Source: Bacteroidales bacterium (GTDB lineage Bacteria > Bacteroidota > Bacteroidia > Bacteroidales > UBA7960). From it: a stretch of 5,621 nucleotides of DNA. The position numbers were made by a program, and so were the translations under genes. The notes below the pieces were generated by a model that did no database searches, was not told the DNA's origin, and worked only from the letters and a program-made list of their open reading frames with translations. Below are positions 1 through 5,621 of this stretch, one piece after another (position 1 is the stretch's first letter; the number at the start of each line of letters is the position of its first letter). The DNA lies in the NCBI GenBank assembly GCA_007120675.1, contig SKNE01000131.1, positions 1 to 5,621 of the forward strand. The letters run 5' to 3'.

Positions 1-374
1 ATGGTGACCCCTTTCCAGTACCAGGTGTCGCCATGCTGGTGGTTGGGTCGCATGTGCACCGTGTCGCTGGCGCTTCCCTGGACAAACAGTCTGCCCCCTT
101 CCACCCTGAGGCCGCTGGCCTGGTTGAATTGCACCAGGGTTCCCCCTTCAATGGTCAGGGTGATGTCGTTGGGTACCACAATGGTTTCCGTAACGGTGTA
201 GGTGTTTTGTTTGGTCCACAGGGTGTTATGCGTGAGCGTGCCCCCCACAATCACCTCGGCTGCGCTGAGGGGGAAAGACAGCATGAAAAGCAGGCAGTAT
301 ACCAGGGCTGGGACGCCACCCTGGCGAGAAACACCGGCTAATGAGGGTTGTATATGTGTAATCAGTCGCTTCAC
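1..374 (-). CDS. Secreted protein with beta-helix-like repeat, 5' part (partial)
   Basis: This reading frame starts at a GTG (374-372) and runs off the left edge, so only the first 124 codons are visible. Residues 1-39 look like a long signal peptide: basic KR at 2-3, a hydrophobic stretch at about 21-37, and a likely cut after SAA at 37-39. From about residue 58 the protein reads TYTVTETIVVPNDITLTIEGG, followed by LVQF, GLRVEGGRLFVQGSAS and a GDTWYWKGV segment. This 'placed by convention, evaluated by rest' strand pattern is typical of the first coils of right-handed parallel beta-helix proteins in Bacteroidota. The gene starts 3 nt after the stop of the STN-barrel gene, so it is probably the fourth gene of the operon and translationally coupled. 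No ATG exists before residue 31, which lies inside the signal peptide, so GTG is the best start. Function is unknown; a surface or adhesin role is a guess. The C-terminus, including any sorting domain, is not visible. Confidence 0.78.
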   Translation of the reverse strand, partial: MKRLITHIQPSLAGVSRQGGVPALVYCLLFMLSFPLSAAEVIVGGTLTHNTLWTKQNTYTVTETIVVPNDITLTIEGGTLVQFNQASGLRVEGGRLFVQGSASDTVHMRPNHQHGDTWYWKGVT

Positions 375-377
375 GCC

Positions 378-1649
378 TTACAGATGGTATTGTATGCCTG
401 CCTGCAGTGCCACCCCATGGAGCCTCCTGCTCAGGGGGTGCGACCTGAACAATTCGTGGCCATAGCGCTTGTAGGTGGCTGAGAATACAAGGTCCAGACG
501 GCTGCTGGCACGGGTCCTGGCGCCTGCCCCCACGTGGTAGCCAAAGAGGTAGCGACTGACTTCATCGTTATCCAATGTCACAGTGGGGTAGCCCTGCTCA
601 TCCTGAATGGCGTTTCCACGCAACCATACCGGCATACCAGCCTGCAGTCCGCCATGGGCAAACAGGCTGAGCTGATCAGAGATAAAGACATCATAGGCGG
701 CATTGAGCTGCACCTCCAGGATCCCCAGTCCATTCATCCTCTCATAGAGCAGCTCGGTGGTTTCCAGTGGGACATAGGTTGAGTCGGTGATATGCACCCA
801 CACCTCCTCCCCATCCACAATGGTGTAAAAGCTATCCAATGTGTCCACCAGGTGGTAACCACCACTGGTGAACAGTTCCGAGTAAGAAAAGGGGGTGGAG
901 AACCTGTTGAGTGAAAGGGCGCTGCTCAGAACCAGGGCACCGCTCCTGTAATGCGCTGCTCCGCTGAGAATAAAATTGCGAAAACTAAAGTCCTCAGCCT
1001 CACGAACCTTTTCCAGTCCCTCCGCCTGCGGCGCCGGACCCACTTCCCTGAAGCCTGCCAGCATCTGGGCATAGGACAGCGAGAAGGACCACTGGTTGTT
1101 CCTCACCTGTAAAGGCCTGAAGGCGGGACGCGATACGATGAGCGGACGGACGCTGGTCGTGAAGGGCTGCTGCCGGTAAACCACTTCCCTGATGGTGTCG
1201 TAGAGCACCAGTGTGTCTCTCACTACGACCGGGACCTCAATGATCCGGAGCACCGTATCCGGCCGTTGTTGTCCACCTGCATGACCCCCTTCGCCCGTCA
1301 TGGTCTCAAAGCGCTCGGAACGGTGAATCACCAGCTGGTTGCCAATGGGGGTGAACTCGTAATGAACCAGGGCCAGGATCTCCTGTAAAACTGTCAGCAG
1401 GGGCCTGTGGTGAGCCTGGTAGCTAACCCTGCTGTTGAGCTGCTCATCAGAGGAGTTATAGCTCAGGTTCAGGTCATACAGACTGGATAAATCCTGAAGG
1501 ATTGAGAGCAGTGTCTCGTTGTCAGCGTGAAGAGAAACGGACTGATCGCCATGGGCAAGGGACTGGGAAAAAACGGGAAACGCCATACAGGCAAGAACCA
1601 GTATGGCGAAGAGCCGCTTACGCAGCATTCCTTTGGGCGGAGCCTTCAT
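378..1649 (-). CDS. STN-domain protein with predicted C-terminal outer-membrane beta-barrel
   Basis: This 423-residue protein has a signal peptide at 1-29 (basic LRKR at 9-12, hydrophobic core, cut after FSQ or a few residues later). Residues 38-109 match the STN fold found at the N-terminus of TonB-dependent receptors and secretins: a SLHADNETLLSILQDLS start, a LNLSY strand, then RPLLTVLQEILA and a closing NQLVIH strand. A linker at about 110-183 contains the beta-rich DTLVLYDTI motif. Residues 187-423 alternate polar and nonpolar residues in about eight predicted strands and end in GVALQAGIQYHL, as outer-membrane barrels do. A long loop at about 250-310 may face outwards. There is no plug domain and the barrel is far too short for a TonB-dependent transporter. 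The likely role is a periplasmic/outer-membrane sensor for the upstream FecR protein; this is inferred. M8 (1628) is an alternative start with AAAGGA directly before it. The gene lies 84 nt after the FecR gene. Confidence 0.85.
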   Translation of the reverse strand: MKAPPKGMLRKRLFAILVLACMAFPVFSQSLAHGDQSVSLHADNETLLSILQDLSSLYDLNLSYNSSDEQLNSRVSYQAHHRPLLTVLQEILALVHYEFTPIGNQLVIHRSERFETMTGEGGHAGGQQRPDTVLRIIEVPVVVRDTLVLYDTIREVVYRQQPFTTSVRPLIVSRPAFRPLQVRNNQWSFSLSYAQMLAGFREVGPAPQAEGLEKVREAEDFSFRNFILSGAAHYRSGALVLSSALSLNRFSTPFSYSELFTSGGYHLVDTLDSFYTIVDGEEVWVHITDSTYVPLETTELLYERMNGLGILEVQLNAAYDVFISDQLSLFAHGGLQAGMPVWLRGNAIQDEQGYPTVTLDNDEVSRYLFGYHVGAGARTRASSRLDLVFSATYKRYGHELFRSHPLSRRLHGVALQAGIQYHL

Positions 1650-1689
1650 CCGGCATGTTCTGTGTTAATGGGTTTTTATCATCAACTAA

Positions 1690-1726
1690 AACAAGTTTGT
1701 GGACGCACTTGTTCAACGGGTAACAA
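1690..1726 (-). other. Two mutually exclusive hairpins between the FecR and STN genes
   Basis: Given on the plus strand, AACAAGT (1690-1696) is complementary to ACTTGTT (1707-1713), giving a 7-bp stem with a 10-nt loop. The same TTGTT (1709-1713) can instead pair with AACAA (1722-1726) around an 8-nt loop. In the minus-strand mRNA the first stem is followed by only four U residues, so it is a poor terminator. It may tune expression or stability between the two genes, or be chance. Confidence 0.3.
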
Positions 1727-1733
1727 ACTGAAA

Positions 1734-2753
1734 TCAAGGCCTTATCAAAGTGAAGCTTTTGTTTTCCTCCTTCAGCTCCAGTCCGAATGCCAGGCTGATG
1801 GATCTCATGATGTCCCTGAAGTCTTCCTCCACGAAGCGGGCTGTCAGCCTGAGCTCCATCACTTCATCCGGAGCCTCCACACTGACGTCAAAGTTTTGCT
1901 CCAGCAGCCGGAACACATTCTCCAGGCTTTCATCGTTGAAAATCAAGCGGGATGTTTTCCAGGCCAGGATATTCATGTCTTCAAAGTCCGAGGTGATCAC
2001 CTCCCTCTTTGTTTCCCTTAGCATCCCACGCTGGCCAGCCTCCAGGATGGCTTCGTCAAAATCCCCATCCAGTGAATGAATATTCACCCTTCCACTGGTC
2101 ACCGACACCGCCAGGGGATACCCGGGAAGGTCCTGTTCCACATAAAATGAGGTGGCCAGCACCAGTATTTCCGCTTCCCTGGTTTTAATAATGAATGGAC
2201 GACTTTCGTCGGATGCCACCTCAAAGTATGCATTGCCCGAGAGCTCCAGGCTGCGTTCCCTCCTGCCGAAGGGGTAAGGATAGGTAATGCTTGCCCCGGC
2301 TTTCAGGTGCACCTGGCTGCCATCGTCAAGCTGGATGACCTCTTTGTCCTTCTCTGCCAATGCATGCAGGTAGGTTGAACCCGGGTCACGCATTATGAAA
2401 AACAGGGAGGTGGCCAGCAGGAGTAAGATGGCTGCTGCTGCCCCCGAAATCCAATGCATTTTCCTCAGCCTGCTGCCGTGAACTGGATTGAGCAGCTTGC
2501 GGGTTGCAGGTTGTCTCTGCTCTTCGGCCTCAATGCGCTGCCACACACTGGCCAGCGCCACGTCAGCGTCTGCCTTGGTCACGGATGACCTGCCGGGACC
2601 GAGACTCCAAACCGCTTTGTATTGCTCATACACCCGCCTGTTCTTATCCGAGCGGTCAAGCCAGTGTTGCAACCTGGACCGGTCGGCGGGGCTGATCTCA
2701 CCTGCCAGGGCTTGTATGATCAAATCATGATATGTATGATAATGTGTGCTCAT
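1734..2753 (-). CDS. FecR-family anti-sigma factor with DUF4974-like C-terminus
   Basis: This is an inner-membrane regulator that in this family binds the partner ECF sigma factor through its cytoplasmic N-terminus and receives a signal through its periplasmic part. Numbered from the chosen start (339 residues), the cytoplasmic part is 1-100, with the typical LAGEIS...RLQHWLDRSDKNRRVYEQY segment at 16-45. One membrane helix spans about 101-121. The FecR domain is about 137-235, with IQLDDGSQVHLKAGASITYP, LELSGNAYFEVASDESRPF and LATSFYVE; the last is usually LGTSF, so Ala replaces Gly. The last 72 residues (268-339) match DUF4974, which is related to STN domains (RLIFNDESLENVFRLLEQNF). The frame stays open upstream to a TTG at 2825 and an ATG at 2813, but those residues (Gly/Arg/Gln-rich) do not resemble the family N-terminus, so the ATG at 2753 is preferred. 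The gene follows the sigma gene after 114 nt. Confidence 0.92.
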   Translation of the reverse strand: MSTHYHTYHDLIIQALAGEISPADRSRLQHWLDRSDKNRRVYEQYKAVWSLGPGRSSVTKADADVALASVWQRIEAEEQRQPATRKLLNPVHGSRLRKMHWISGAAAAILLLLATSLFFIMRDPGSTYLHALAEKDKEVIQLDDGSQVHLKAGASITYPYPFGRRERSLELSGNAYFEVASDESRPFIIKTREAEILVLATSFYVEQDLPGYPLAVSVTSGRVNIHSLDGDFDEAILEAGQRGMLRETKREVITSDFEDMNILAWKTSRLIFNDESLENVFRLLEQNFDVSVEAPDEVMELRLTARFVEEDFRDIMRSISLAFGLELKEENKSFTLIRP

Positions 2754-2867
2754 CTCTTGTGATCTTTTATCAGTTTGCGCCTGGTTTCCTGCCGGTCTGC
2801 CACGGGCCTCCATCAAGAGTGACAAGTATACGAATAATCACCCCTAATCTGCCTTCAATACATGCGA
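2754..2867 (-). other. Spacer between sigma and FecR genes
   Basis: This is 114 nt if the FecR gene starts at its ATG at 2753. The FecR frame stays open through part of it, back to a TTG at 2825, which would shrink the gap to 42 nt. No strong ribosome binding site precedes any of the candidate starts, and no terminator is visible, so co-transcription with the sigma gene is likely. Confidence 0.5.
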
Positions 2868-3440
2868 TCAAATCATGGGCAGGTACAGCAAAAAACAAAT
2901 GGGGAGGTAGTCTTTCAGCTGCTTCCTCATGTGCTTAAGGGCAGCGGAGAGGTGCACCTCCACCGTTTTCACCGAGATACCCATGGCCTGGGCAATCTCA
3001 GAATACTTCAACCCCTCTCCCCTGCTCAATTCGTAAACCATCCTCCTTTTTTCGGGCATGTTGGCCACCGCTTCCGAGGCCAGTCGGCTGATCTCTTTCT
3101 CTTCCATTCCCTGGAAGTAATTTGTATCCGTCACCTGGAAGTCCATCACACGGGCGCGGTGAAGGGCCTTCACCTCCAAATGCTTTTTCTGGTTGATGAT
3201 GGTGTTCAGGGCCATGCGGTAAAGGTAGGCATTGATTGATGTACTGACTTTTATGGATTTGCGCTTGACCCAGAGTTTAACAAAGATTTCCTGTACAATC
3301 TCTTCAGCGGTATCCCTGCTGCAGCCGCGCTGCATACAAAAACGGCACAAAGGCTCATAGTAGGCCCCGAACAGCTCCCCGAAGACCTGTTTGTCACCAG
3401 ACTGTAAGCCCTTGATGTAGTGCTCGTTCTTCTCTTGCAT
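2868..3440 (-). CDS. ECF RNA polymerase sigma-70 factor, Bacteroidetes expansion family
   Basis: This 190-residue protein has the usual length and layout of an ECF (group 4) sigma factor, which directs RNA polymerase to a specific regulon. Region sigma-2 is about 20-85, with the core-binding signature AEEIVQEIFVKLW at 45-57 and NAYLYRMALNTIINQKK at 70-86. Region sigma-4 is about 120-175, with the helix-turn-helix LKYSEIAQAMGISVKTVEVHL at 144-164. The start ATG (3440-3438) has a strong AAGGAG four bases upstream. The frame stays open a further 49 codons to a GTG at 3587, but that stretch has no family similarity, so the shorter start is chosen. It ends in a short hydrophobic tail, PICFLLYLPMI (180-190), just past the HTH. 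It is the first gene of the operon with the FecR anti-sigma factor, which probably controls its activity. Confidence 0.95.
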   Translation of the reverse strand: MQEKNEHYIKGLQSGDKQVFGELFGAYYEPLCRFCMQRGCSRDTAEEIVQEIFVKLWVKRKSIKVSTSINAYLYRMALNTIINQKKHLEVKALHRARVMDFQVTDTNYFQGMEEKEISRLASEAVANMPEKRRMVYELSRGEGLKYSEIAQAMGISVKTVEVHLSAALKHMRKQLKDYLPICFLLYLPMI

Positions 3441-3444
3441 CCAG

Positions 3445-3450
3445 CTCCTT
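3445..3450 (-). promoter_or_regulatory. Ribosome binding site of the ECF sigma gene
   Basis: The minus strand reads AAGGAG here, four bases before the ATG at 3440. It is the only strong Shine-Dalgarno match at a gene start in the window, and it decides the sigma start in favour of 3440 over the longer in-frame extension to the GTG at 3587. Confidence 0.8.
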
Positions 3451-3564
3451 TTGGGATGGAAATATGGTTGAAACACAGCATCGCGCGCAGTGGAAACCAC
3501 CTGCATGATACATTTAATAGTGACAGTTGTGTACACCCATACCCTTAGCTTTTGAACAATGATG

Positions 3565-3576
3565 TGGTTTGAACCA
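3565..3576. repeat. Short inverted repeat TGGTT-TG-AACCA
   Basis: Five-base perfect arms flank a TG centre. Its centre is 39 bp from the centre of the 20-bp inverted repeat at 3600-3619. It overlaps no gene if the sigma factor starts at 3440. A palindrome this short can arise by chance; it is listed only because of its position in the regulatory spacer. Confidence 0.25.
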
Positions 3577-3599
3577 TTGGGACCCACCTACCAGTCTGA

Positions 3600-3619
3600 A
3601 GTGATCCACATGGACCACT
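3600..3619. repeat. Imperfect 20-bp inverted repeat in the divergent spacer
   Basis: AGTGATCCA and TGGACCACT are separated by CA. The arms match at 8 of 9 positions. On the minus-strand transcript the mismatch becomes a G-U pair, allowing an 8-bp stem with a 4-nt loop. It could be a protein operator or a leader hairpin of the sigma operon, and it lies about 100 bp upstream of the plus-strand gene. Its function is not shown by the sequence. Confidence 0.5.
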
Positions 3620-3676
3620 AGGGGTATTCCGCCCGTTTAAATGTCATATAGGGCAGAAGCGTTTAATCTTCCAAAT

Positions 3677-3684
3677 CAAAAGTA
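3677..3684 (-). promoter_or_regulatory. Candidate Bacteroidetes -7 promoter element (TAnnTTTG)
   Basis: The minus strand reads TACTTTTG, a full match to the Bacteroidetes primary-sigma -7 consensus TAnnTTTG. It points towards the sigma operon and would give a leader of about 230 nt. No TTG-type -33 element is seen at the usual spacing of about 19-21 nt upstream; the nearest TTG triplets are too close. An 8-bp degenerate match can occur by chance, so this is tentative. Confidence 0.35.
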
Positions 3685-3717
3685 AAACAAAACAACCATA
3701 TAAATGTTAATTAGTCT

Positions 3718-5621
3718 ATGAAAACACAAACAATACCTTCAACCATGATGCAAAGAATCATTCCCAGCATGATGCTGGTCGTTCTGTTCCTCGTCCAGCA
3801 GGCAGTGGCCCGTGAAGAATCGGGTCAAAGGATCATTCCTGTGATGGGAGCGGGAAAAGTCATCCATCATGAGCCTGGTGCAGATCACTCCAAGTTGGAA
3901 GCGGACATCAATGAAAAGATGATGCTTTTGCATGAGGAGCGTCGCAGGCAGCAGGAGGAATCCGCGACACGCCAAATCTTGCTGAGAAAGGGAGACTCAC
4001 CGGTTCAGCCCGTGAGCCCCCATCCATTGGCCTGGTCCGAAAGCAACATTGTGGCCGAAACGGGTGAATGGATTTTCTGGGGCAATGGTTTCTTTTTTAA
4101 TTCTTTCGGCTTCAGCGGTCCCATCGACTGGCGCATTGCCCAGCGATTTACCCCTGCTGACCTGGAGGGATACGAAAACCATTCCATTACCCAGGTTAAT
4201 TTCTGGCCTGCCGACCAGGGCGATTTCACCATTAAAGTATGGTATGGGGACAACCCGCCTGTTTTGGCTTACTCCCAGGAGGTAAACTCATTTGATTTGA
4301 ACCAGATGAACACCGTTGTACTGGACCAGGCAGTACCCATTCCGCAGAACCAGGATCTGTGGTTTGGTTATCGATTGACCGCCAACTCCGGTGACCAACC
4401 CATATTCCCCATGGGGGCCGACTCCGGACCTGCACAGGTTGGAAAGGGCGATATGATACAGTTCAGCAGCGGGGACGAATGGGTATCCCTATTTCAACAA
4501 TTCCAAATTGACGTCAACTGGCTGTTGCAGGCATTTGTGGAACCCACGGCGGATCCGGCGGCTCCTGCAGCTCCCGCCGGCCTGGTGGTAGAAGCAGCCC
4601 AGCAGGGCGCACTGGAAGCCACCATCAGCTGGGAAAATCCTTCGCAGACTTTTGGAGGGGACCCCCTGAACGAAATAGATAATGTATCCCTGTTCAGAAA
4701 CGGGATGCTGATCCACACCGTTGCCAACCCCACCCCTGGCGGGCAGGAAAGCTTTCTGGACAGCGAAATAGCCGGGAATGGCATCCAGGCCTATTCGGTA
4801 CGCGCAGAAAACGCTGCCGGTCCCGGTCCTTTTTCCATGGCAGAAGCTTTTGTGGGTGAGGACGTCCCCGCGGCACCCCCATCCGTACAGCTCGAGATGG
4901 TGGAAGAGGGAGCCCTTATCAGCTGGGAGGCCCCTGAAACCGGTCTCAACGGGGGATTCATCAACGCGCAAAACACCCTTTACAGCCTGCAGCGGCTTCC
5001 CGATGGACAAATCCTGGCAGAAGAGATAGCCGGGACCAGTTTCAACGACTTTAACCTTCCCGGCGCCGGCAACTACACCTACCGGGTGACGGCCAGCAAT
5101 CAGAACGGCGTGGGGGGAAGTACAAGCTCCAACCCGGCATTTTTCGGACCTGAAGGCCTGTTATTTTTTGAAACCTTTGACTACACACCGGGTGGCCTTC
5201 CCGACGGATGGACACAGCAGGGCGTGCCACATGGCTGGTCCGTATTCGAATCAAACGACGCCGGGGGTGAGGTCCCGGAGTTGCGATTGAACTGGGTACC
5301 CTCAATGACGGGAACCAGCCGAATGGTGTCCAGCCCCATTGCCGTGCAGGGATCACAGAGTCTTCGCCTGGCATTCAAGCATATCCTGTATCACTTTTCC
5401 AACAGTGTGACCGTTGGGGTGGATGTGAGCTTTGGCAGTCCATCCAACTGGCAAAGCATCTGGGAGGTGAACGTTTCCGGTGACCTGCCCCAGTCGGAAC
5501 AAACGGCCTACATCTCCGTACCACCCGGCGCCAATACCATGTACATCGCCTTCCGGTTTACCGGCACTTCCTTTGACATCCAACACTGGAACATCGACGA
5601 TGTACTGATTGAGGTAAACCC
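3718..5621 (+). CDS. Secreted multidomain protein with FN3 and choice-of-anchor-J-like domains (partial)
   Basis: One frame is open from the ATG at 3718 to the right edge, giving at least 634 residues without a stop. A TAG lies in frame just upstream (3712-3714), so M1 is the first possible start; M10 (3745) and M11 (3748) are alternatives. No Shine-Dalgarno sequence is visible. Residues 1-31 form a signal peptide (hydrophobic MMLVVLFLV, cut after AVA). Residues 60-85 are charged and probably helical (EADINEKMMLLHEERRRQQEE-like). Residues 105-275 form a beta-sandwich-like domain (IAQRFTPADL, ITQVNFWP, FTIKVWYGDNPP, DLWFGYRLTA). Two fibronectin type III domains follow at about 283-380 and 383-477, each with an ISWE motif. 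From 482 a MAM/cleaved-adhesin-like ('choice-of-anchor J') domain begins: LLFFETFDYTPGGLPDGW, then RMVSSPIAV and NIDDVLIE. It is divergent from the sigma operon and may be exported and surface-attached; ligand and any enzymatic domain lie beyond the edge. Confidence 0.88.
   Translation, partial: MKTQTIPSTMMQRIIPSMMLVVLFLVQQAVAREESGQRIIPVMGAGKVIHHEPGADHSKLEADINEKMMLLHEERRRQQEESATRQILLRKGDSPVQPVSPHPLAWSESNIVAETGEWIFWGNGFFFNSFGFSGPIDWRIAQRFTPADLEGYENHSITQVNFWPADQGDFTIKVWYGDNPPVLAYSQEVNSFDLNQMNTVVLDQAVPIPQNQDLWFGYRLTANSGDQPIFPMGADSGPAQVGKGDMIQFSSGDEWVSLFQQFQIDVNWLLQAFVEPTADPAAPAAPAGLVVEAAQQGALEATISWENPSQTFGGDPLNEIDNVSLFRNGMLIHTVANPTPGGQESFLDSEIAGNGIQAYSVRAENAAGPGPFSMAEAFVGEDVPAAPPSVQLEMVEEGALISWEAPETGLNGGFINAQNTLYSLQRLPDGQILAEEIAGTSFNDFNLPGAGNYTYRVTASNQNGVGGSTSSNPAFFGPEGLLFFETFDYTPGGLPDGWTQQGVPHGWSVFESNDAGGEVPELRLNWVPSMTGTSRMVSSPIAVQGSQSLRLAFKHILYHFSNSVTVGVDVSFGSPSNWQSIWEVNVSGDLPQSEQTAYISVPPGANTMYIAFRFTGTSFDIQHWNIDDVLIEVN

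Larger units (their letters stand above)
3441..3717. other. Divergent intergenic region between sigma operon and FN3 gene
   Basis: This 277-nt spacer separates two divergently transcribed units and should hold both promoters. The part next to the plus-strand gene (about 3655-3717) is AT-rich. It contains the candidate minus-strand TAnnTTTG element and the inverted repeats described separately. For the plus-strand gene no full TAnnTTTG match was found; TAGCTTTTG at 3546-3554 has one base too many in the spacer. No RNA gene was recognised. Confidence 0.7.

Noticed and set aside
534..782. 82-codon plus-strand open frame
   Set aside because: It is antisense to the barrel part of the STN protein and shows no start signal or recognisable product.
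1527..2021. 164-codon plus-strand open frame across the STN gene start and FecR gene end
   Set aside because: It lies antisense to two well-supported genes, has no recognisable domain or signal, and looks like a shadow frame.
2754..2825. 24-codon N-terminal extension of FecR from a TTG
   Set aside because: The extra residues do not resemble the start of FecR proteins, and no ribosome binding site supports the TTG or the ATG at 2813.
3441..3587. 49-codon N-terminal extension of the sigma factor to a GTG
   Set aside because: It has no similarity to sigma factors, and a strong AAGGAG sits just before the internal ATG at 3440.
4489..5010. 173-codon minus-strand open frame
   Set aside because: It is antisense to the FN3 protein frame, whose domains are clear; its Gly/Arg/Cys-rich sequence has no family resemblance.
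1..5621. tRNA or rRNA genes, CRISPR arrays, insertion sequences
   Set aside because: No spaced direct repeats, transposase frames or recognisable RNA gene sequences were seen on either strand.

Overview
The window looks like a chromosomal segment of a Bacteroidota (Bacteroidetes) bacterium, probably environmental. The evidence is an ECF sigma factor of the Bacteroidetes expansion type, next to a FecR anti-sigma factor with a DUF4974-like C-terminus. There is also an STN-domain protein and a secreted multidomain protein with fibronectin type III and choice-of-anchor-J-like domains. Most start codons lack a strong Shine-Dalgarno sequence, as is usual in this phylum. Base composition looks mid-GC by eye, with AT-rich spacers. 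No species can be named.

Layout. Positions 1-3440 carry four genes on the minus strand, read from right to left: an ECF sigma factor (3440-2868), a FecR-type anti-sigma factor (2753-1734), an STN-domain protein with a predicted small outer-membrane beta-barrel (1649-378), and the start of a secreted protein with a beta-helix-like repeat (374 to beyond the left edge). The last two genes are only 3 nt apart, and the last starts with GTG. A 277-nt divergent spacer (3441-3717) holds a Bacteroidetes-type promoter match and two short inverted repeats. From 3718 to the right edge a single plus-strand frame stays open for at least 634 codons. It encodes a secreted protein with a signal peptide, an N-terminal beta-sandwich-like domain, two fibronectin type III domains and a choice-of-anchor-J-like domain.

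How the parts may work together (inference). Sigma factor plus FecR is the core of a cell-surface signalling system. In the classical version a TonB-dependent receptor with an N-terminal STN signalling domain contacts the FecR periplasmic domain. Here the STN domain is instead joined to a barrel of only about 240 residues, with no TonB-receptor plug or large barrel. The arrangement therefore looks like a sensor that does not transport: barrel and STN domain to FecR to sigma factor. The co-transcribed beta-helix protein and the divergent fibronectin protein are candidate partners, ligands or regulon targets. This STN-barrel variant is the most notable item in the window.
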